Assembly: GCF_014633365.1 (NCBI RefSeq)
Contig: NC_068347.1
Location: forward strand, 12,429,655 to 12,493,654
Source of the DNA: Diospyros lotus
Lineage: Eukaryota; Streptophyta; Magnoliopsida; Ericales; Ebenaceae
Length of the DNA stretch: 64,000 bases
Reading direction: 5' to 3'
How positions within the stretch are numbered: position 1 is the first letter of the stretch; each line of letters opens with the position of its first letter. Positions 58,463 through 64,000 of this stretch are shown here, in pieces. The notes beneath the pieces were generated by a model. It was not told the origin of the DNA and did not search any database. It worked only from the letters and a program-made list of their open reading frames with translations. Both the position numbers and the translations under genes were made by a program.

Positions 58463-59750
58463 ATTTTAATCTATTAAATGCTATAGTTACTCAACTAATA
58501 TATCATTTAATCGATTAACTATTTACTTATTCAAATAATGTTATTCCATTATATATTCGATTAATCTCTTAAATATTTAGCTCTTACTTGATTAAAATAA
58601 AAAAATCAGCGGAGCACAATACTTATTAGTTGTTACTGAACTAAACATTTCATTACTCGATTAAAACGATAATTGCTCTATTCAACCCATACATTAGTTG
58701 ATTAAATTTTATATCAAAACAAAAATTTTATATTATCAATACTTTTTTTAATGACATTATTATAATAATTTAAAATTTAATAATTTGAAGTTAAATAATA
58801 TTTTTTTACAAAATTATGAACAAGCTATTCACAAGTTGCTCACGAACCAATACTTAAGCCTACTAGCGACCAACTTGAGAGCCTATGGTCGAGCCTACAT
58901 GTGAGTCTTTAATCAAGTTTACTTGTAAGACTATAATCGATAACAAATATTTTAAGTCTAAATGCACATCATAATTTACAAAATAATTACAAAAATAACA
59001 ATTCGATAATCGATAAAGTAAAATATAAATAAAAAGTTAAAATGTTGACAAATCTTAATGAAAAACAAATAAAAATTTAAAATTTGTAGGTTATGATTAT
59101 ATCAAGTTGTTCAATATCTTATTATGATTCTTCATAATTTATATGAATTCATTTAAGTAAATATGAATTCAGTTAACTCCAATGTTTTACATGTGATTAT
59201 TAAGTTTTAATTAAATTAAGTTAAAAATAGAATTTAATTATTAAACTTGCTTTATAATATTTAAAATTAAATAAAACTTAATAATTTATAAGTTTATACA
59301 TCACAATTTAATCATTGTTATACCAATTGTTAACTTATAATAAAATATTCAATTACTTATAATCATTAATTTTTTTATCAATTTTTAAACTTCAATCTTC
59401 TTGACATTTCATTAATTTTTTAGACTCATGAAACCTCATAAAATCTCATAAACCATGGTGATCAAAAATCGAAATCTCACATAAAATTATATAAATATAA
59501 AATATTTTTAATTCTATTCAACTTTATTTAATCTCACATAATTCATAAAATTTTAATACTATTAATACATTTTTTAATCTCACATAAAATTGTATGAAAT
59601 GTTTAATCATACAATTTTATTTAAAAATAAAATTTATCTTTTTTTTAAATCTTAAATCCTATTATTTAAGAAGATTGACTGCCTCTATAACAAATTATTC
59701 ATAACATTAATTAACTACTAAAATTTATGCAAAAACAAAAATTCGGCTAT
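58463..59750. other. AT-rich DNA without recognisable gene
   Basis: About 75-80 percent A+T by eye, with short direct repeats (AACCTCATAAAATCTCATAAA) and no coding frame. Original flank of the TRIM. Confidence 0.6.
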
Positions 59751-59764
59751 GGTGGCTCAAACAA

Positions 59765-60055
59765 TGGACTCTAAACTGGGCATAGACAATCTGTAAATTC
59801 ATTTGGCCATTGGACGTTGTGGGATACTCCAATGTCGACGATGTGGACTTCATTACCATTCTAGTAGACTTCTTCGGTGATGACTTGGTGGATTGAACTG
59901 TTGGCGATTTTGTTGGGAAGCATAAACCAGGGGCTTACCTCGTCGAATCTCATAAGCGATTTCAAGGAGAATTGATGTTTCGTTGAGGAAAACGGGCTTG
60001 GGAGGGAGGGGAAATGGCTCACCAAGTGGGAACTTTGGAGTATTGGCAAAGAGTT
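59765..60055 (-). pseudogene. Probable GRAS transcription-factor gene fragment
   Basis: On the minus strand EVHIVDIGVSHNVQWPNEF reads at about 59848-59792, which strongly resembles the VHIID motif of GRAS regulators (VHIxDxGVxxGxQWP). Just upstream in the same frame is NKIANSSIHQVITEEV, like the FxxFTANQAILEA segment that precedes VHIID. A stop (TAG) separates them, and a second stop follows 24 codons after, so it is a broken fragment. A different frame (60095-59853) is open with FPLGEPFPLPPKPVF and does not match GRAS. Degraded host-gene piece, possibly carried here by an element. Confidence 0.5.
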
Positions 60056-60234
60056 GAGGAAATGAAAACAGGCTCACAAGTATACAATACACCAAGGGCT
60101 TGTATCATATTATTAAGTTACAAGCTTCCCCTTGAGATATTTTTAGTGCTTTTGATGTTGTATGGATGTTGGTATGAATCGACATGTAATGCACCATTCA
60201 ATAAACCTAGGTTTAAGGGCTTGTATCATATTAT

Positions 60235-60395
60235 TAAGGGTATGCCTGTTGAGTCGTTCAAATCCCCTAAACCCCCCCTCGCCACACCAAAATAAAATAT
60301 AAAAATGAAACATATGATTTCTCGGATCAATATCGTTCTTGAGTTTAATTGGCCAATTAAACCCAAGATGGGTAACTAAACCCGGTGAATTGTAT
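60235..60395 (+). repeat. Dispersed palindromic repeat, copy 4
   Basis: TGCCTGTTGAGTCGTTCAAA, C-rich run, GTTTAATTGGCCAATTAAAC perfect palindrome, then CCAAGATGGGTAACTAAACC, in the same order as near 12240. About 45 kb from the other copies by present coordinates, but only about 3 kb once the TRIM block is removed. Confidence 0.75.
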
Positions 60396-60419
60396 ACTTC
60401 CAAATATCATTTTTTTTTT

Positions 60420-61039
60420 TTTTTTGTAAATTTACTACTACAAATCCTTGGTTTCCATTAACACTTAAATGATCTTCTTTGTCTTTGTGGTTTTCAATGA
60501 TTTTTGGTTGTGTATGCCGTAAACAAGATTCAATTAAGCTTCAAAAATTCATAACATGATTGAATAAGTAATCTTTCAACTTAGAATTAATTAGTCTAGT
60601 TATTTTCCTTGAGGATGGTAGTGACTAAATTTAGTAGACAAAAGCTAGTGAGATTTTGAGCTTTTAGGCTGACACATCCATATCAGTGTCACTATTTTCT
60701 TTCATGTGAGATATTCTTCTATGGATTTGTTTCTCTAGAACTTGCCTTGATTCTTTTTGAGGTCACATTGTCGCATGTGTGCATAAATACAATTAAGGCC
60801 CTCTTTATTATAAATTACCTAAACCAAATAGCCTACCTTGTAATTAATTTTTCCCTTTGTTGAACCCTTTTGAGCTTTATAGGCCTTTGTCTTGTTGTGA
60901 ACCTATGTTACAAGCTTAAAACCAGGAAAACAATGCCTTTACCCAAGCCATAGAGCTAGTGGAGCATTGTTCATCATTATGATATGTATAGATGTGCAAG
61001 AAATAAGTGTGGGGGAATCTGGATTTGTGGTATGGCTAT
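60420..61039 (+). mobile_element. 3' remnant of another Athila-like element
   Basis: GAGATTTTGAGCTTTTAGG, a TTCTAGAACTTGCCTTGATTC block and a GCATGTGTGCATAAATAC block follow the order seen at 32970-33100 in the full element. It ends with AAATAAGTGTGGGGGAATCT (about 61000-61020), a polypurine-tract look-alike. No LTR follows: the sequence is cut by the LTR at 61040. Confidence 0.6.
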
Positions 61040-63436
61040 TGTAATACCTCGTATTACATGGTATTGAAAAATAAACAAATTCCAGTAATTTGGAAAGGAC
61101 TTCAGGTGGTCCGAAGAGCCTAAGAAGTGAATTTCGAGAAATTAATTAATAAAACTATCGAATCAACAGCAGAGAGGGCATGAGATTGGCGAGCGTCTCG
61201 AGGTGAGGTTAATAACGCTAGAATCAGTCTGACCAGGAATAATTTTCGGAATAAATTTTGTACAAGTCTGAATGGGTGCCAATACTGAATAGTTGGAGGG
61301 GACCTCCGGAAAGCTGAGGGGACCCTAAGGGTCATCGTGTTTTGAGAGTGAGGCAACCTTGAAGTAGTTTTGGGTGGAATAGAGGTCCCATGCAGGCACA
61401 GGGATGAAATCGACATTTTCGAGTAAATACCGATAATTAATTTTCAAAACATCAAGATTTGTGAGGTTGGTGATAATTAATTAAATCTTGAAGGGTCCAA
61501 GTGCAATAAATAAAATTCTCAAGTGAAATTATTAAATTTCCTAAATGGAATTTAGGAAAGTTGTTGAGGACAAATATGTAATTTGCGTATTATATATATA
61601 CGCGAGTGGTATATACGCGAGTGGCTTGGTGCTGAAGCCTTCTACAGTGGCCTTTCTTTTGAATTCAAAACAGAGAAAGAGAGAGCTTGTGAGGCAGGGA
61701 GCTCAAGAGATTGAGAGATAGGAAAGAGAGAGAAAGAAAGCGATCGAGAGAGAAGGCCGAAGGTCGGCCTGAAGTGGTGGCTGGTGGAGGCTTGAAGTGG
61801 TTGCAGCAAGCGACGCGGCCATGGCTGCAATGATGGAGGTTAATGGAAGCGGCTGGAGGCGCGAGTTGCGGTGGCTCTCGCAAAGGCGGCCGACGGGATC
61901 ACGACAAGCAGCGACTGAGGCCGTTTTAGGCTGGCAAGCTGGCTGGAGCAGTAGGGGTGAGCAGTGGCCGGAGGCACTGTTGTGTGCACAGGCTGGAAGC
62001 TCGCGGTGGCTGCGAGCGAGGCGGCGGCGGCACCGTGGCCAGGGTCCGACGGTGGCGGCGGTGTTGTTCGCAGCTTCAGCTGGCAATGGTCCGGTAGCGA
62101 AGGCAGGCGACGGCCATGCAGTTGAGCGGCCGCTGTGCTAGGAAGAAGACGCGAAGAAGGGAGGAAGAAGATAGACAGGAAGAAGGATAAGAATAAAAGA
62201 AAATAGAAAAAAAAAGAAATAAAAAGAAATGGGAAAAATAAAGGAAAATTCTAGAAAAAAGGCAATGCTAGTGTAGGGGTTTGGCCGGTTTTCTCTTCTA
62301 GATTAATCGAGGTAAATAAATTAATTCCTTTTGTGTTAATTTCATATGTGAGATAATGTGAATTGTTGGTTGGATTAGACTCTCGATTGGGGTTGTTTGG
62401 AAGTAATCGACAGGTGGTTTTTACGTTAAATGGCAAAAACATGGGCCTTAGTGTAATGTCTGATGTTAATGGAGTTGGGTTTTGTGTGGTTGCATCTAGG
62501 GTCGACCAGGGAGGCAGTGGTCCTAGAAGAGTTCAAGGTTCAGATTGGAGTTTGTCCCAAGGCAGAGATGTAGCTTCAAGCCAGGTAAGGGATGGCCCCA
62601 AGTAGTGGTGGTCTTGCTTGCATTTGTAAGTATTTCTTTATGAGTTGCATGTAGTGGTCAGCATTTGCGTGATATGTTTTCTAGTGTACCTATGGCCATA
62701 TGGAGGACTAGTGTGGTGGGAGGGGTTGGTTCATGCCTTAACCTAAGGAGGTTATGAGGGCATGAAAGACTACCCATTTGCATTGTATTTTTGCATTACA
62801 TGCTCTCTGATGCTTCATTTACTTATGCATGACACCCTTACTGAGTCTTTATGACTCATGAGGTTTTACCTCATGTGTAGATGTTGCAAGTCCAGATGCA
62901 AGTAAGGATGGTGTCGGGAGGCTATTGTGGCAACTAGCGGTATTGCCCCAGTTTGGGTATTTTATTATCTCTTGTACGTATTCATGTGGTGGTATGTATA
63001 TATACCCTTGTGTGTGAATGAATATGTTGTTGAGCGCTGGATGTATCTAATTATTGTAATCATCTCAATGTGATAGGTGGTTGAGAGATTTCTCGATGTG
63101 TATGGCTTAGTTGTGGAGCCAAGTTTGGATCAAGTATGGACTGAGAAGGTATGTTCCCATAAATCCCAGTACTTAGTGGAAATTTTATATGCTAGCTTTA
63201 TGCCTGGGTCACCTTTGGCTTGTTGTGAAGCGAGCTGAAGAAAGGTGAAACTCACTCAGGTTTTGGGTCCCGTTCTGCTGTGTTTTTATCGGTGTTTGGG
63301 GACTGATTCCTCTAGTGCCCACCTAGGGCGTTTCCCATTGGAACATAGTCCAACCCTTCAGTTGTTGATTTATCGTGTAAGTAATCCGGTCGATTATTCA
63401 CGAGTACCGCCCCACAGGTGGGAGCGGGTCATTACA
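61040..63436 (+). repeat. 5' LTR of a Tekay-like element (family C), plus
   Basis: TGTAATACCTCG...GGTCATTACA, 2397 bp, followed by a Met-type primer site, so this is a 5' LTR and not solo. A TATATATATA at about 61592-61602 is followed by GAGAGA-rich DNA (61670-61760) and a CpG-rich block (61780-62140), a plausible promoter and leader. The GC-rich frame 61797-62141 is probably not a gene. Confidence 0.88.
62842..62858. repeat. LTR hairpin TGAGTC-TTTAT-GACTCA
   Basis: Perfect 6-bp stem preceded by CTTAC; member of the covarying hairpin set. Confidence 0.75.
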
Positions 63437-64000
63437 GTTGGTATTAGAGCAATGCTAGCATATGAGTGGAATATCAGTGTACTGGTGGTGTTATGTATGG
63501 TTGGTTAAGTGATTGATGCGAGTGATTACTAGAGTTTTGAGTAGAGGACGTCTGGCATGATTTGGGTATAAGTTAGAATGTCCTAGCTGCTAAGTTGGGA
63601 TAGGGAACGGTTGATTGGTAATGCTAAGATTTCAATGCGAGGTTGATCCGATGACCTTGAAAATTGGACATGTGGTTCGAGGACGCTAAGAATTGGGTCG
63701 AGGTGTAGAGGCCTGCGATGGTTAGAATGGTATGCTCAGATATTCCTGTTATAGGAATAGGAAAATACTAGTGGTTGAGATGATATACCCGTAAAAGGTA
63801 TACGGGTCGAGTAAAGAAGAATCGAAAACCCGAGTGTTGGTGTTGGTGTTAAGAGGAACCTGAGTATGGGAATTCAGGGAATATGAAGTGTTTGAAGGAT
63901 GAAAATTCTTTGAGATTGAATTTTTGAAGCTTGTGTGGGGACACAAAGCCAAGTCATGACAAGAGTCATGATGGGGCAAGGAAAGCCTGAGGCATAACTA
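63437..64000 (+). mobile_element. Primer site and start of Tekay-like interior, runs off window
   Basis: TGGTATTAGAGC at 63439-63450 is the initiator tRNA-Met primer site with one C to T change. The rest is leader sequence; no gag frame has begun by 64000. The remainder of the element lies outside. Confidence 0.8.

Noticed and set aside
58463..58467. Target duplication for the TRIM
   Set aside because: Flanks TGACA and ATTTT do not match even allowing one change, so none is claimed.

Overview
The window is nuclear DNA from a flowering plant, most likely a eudicot with a repeat-rich genome. The evidence is an almost gapless stack of plant retrotransposons (Athila-type and Tekay/Del-type Ty3/gypsy, Ty1/copia LTRs, a TRIM), a plant CACTA transposon, and a plant-type cytokinin-activating LOG reading frame. 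I found no ordinary single-copy host gene, rRNA, tRNA or CRISPR array. Species and chromosome position cannot be read from the sequence.

Layout, left to right. 1-7084: a Tekay-like LTR in minus orientation (family B), broken by a second LTR (1-742, family A), an Athila-like solo LTR (1027-2936) and a copia-like solo LTR (4239-6157). 7085-15552: old AT-rich DNA with two direct copies of a unit that contains a long foldback of a coding-like segment. Copy 1 is split by another LTR (7193-11426), which itself holds an Athila-like solo LTR (9707-11192). 15553-58462: a TRIM retrotransposon of about 640 bp stretched to about 43 kb. Its 5' LTR holds a family A solo LTR (15588-50519). That LTR in turn holds a CACTA transposon with captured exons (16498-22071), a decayed Tekay-like element (22415-46719) and another solo LTR (46896-49549). 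The Tekay-like element holds a very young full-length Athila-like element (24521-35151) and two more solo LTRs (38490-40938 and 43820-46418). The TRIM 3' LTR holds a second Athila-like element (50956-58285). 58463-61039: AT-rich DNA, a probable GRAS-gene fragment and the 3' tail of another Athila-like element. 61040-64000: the 5' LTR, primer-binding site and start of the interior of a Tekay-like element that leaves the window.

Most insertion boundaries rest on TG...CA ends with 5-bp target-site duplications: ATGCT, TAAGG, AATGG, GTATA and AAACA are exact, while CTATG/CTCTG, TTGCC/TTGCT and GCGTG/GCATG each have one mismatch. The CACTA has a 3-bp TCA duplication. These fix the order in which the layers formed.

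The most unusual locus is the element at 50956-58285. It has lost gag, protease, reverse transcriptase and RNase H. In the slot downstream of integrase, where Athila elements may carry an env-like gene, it keeps two intact, intron-free frames. One is a 181-residue protein with a basic patch and a four-cysteine cluster, resembling nucleic-acid-binding proteins of flexuous plant RNA viruses. The other is a 219-residue LOG-type phosphoribohydrolase with its PGGxGTxxE motif. Splice-acceptor-like tracts lie just upstream of both, and duplicated PPT-like motifs flank the pair. I read it as a retrotransposon carrying hormone-related cargo. A second new-looking signal is a short hairpin in several Tekay-like LTR families whose stem varies but stays paired, with nested insertions clustering near it.
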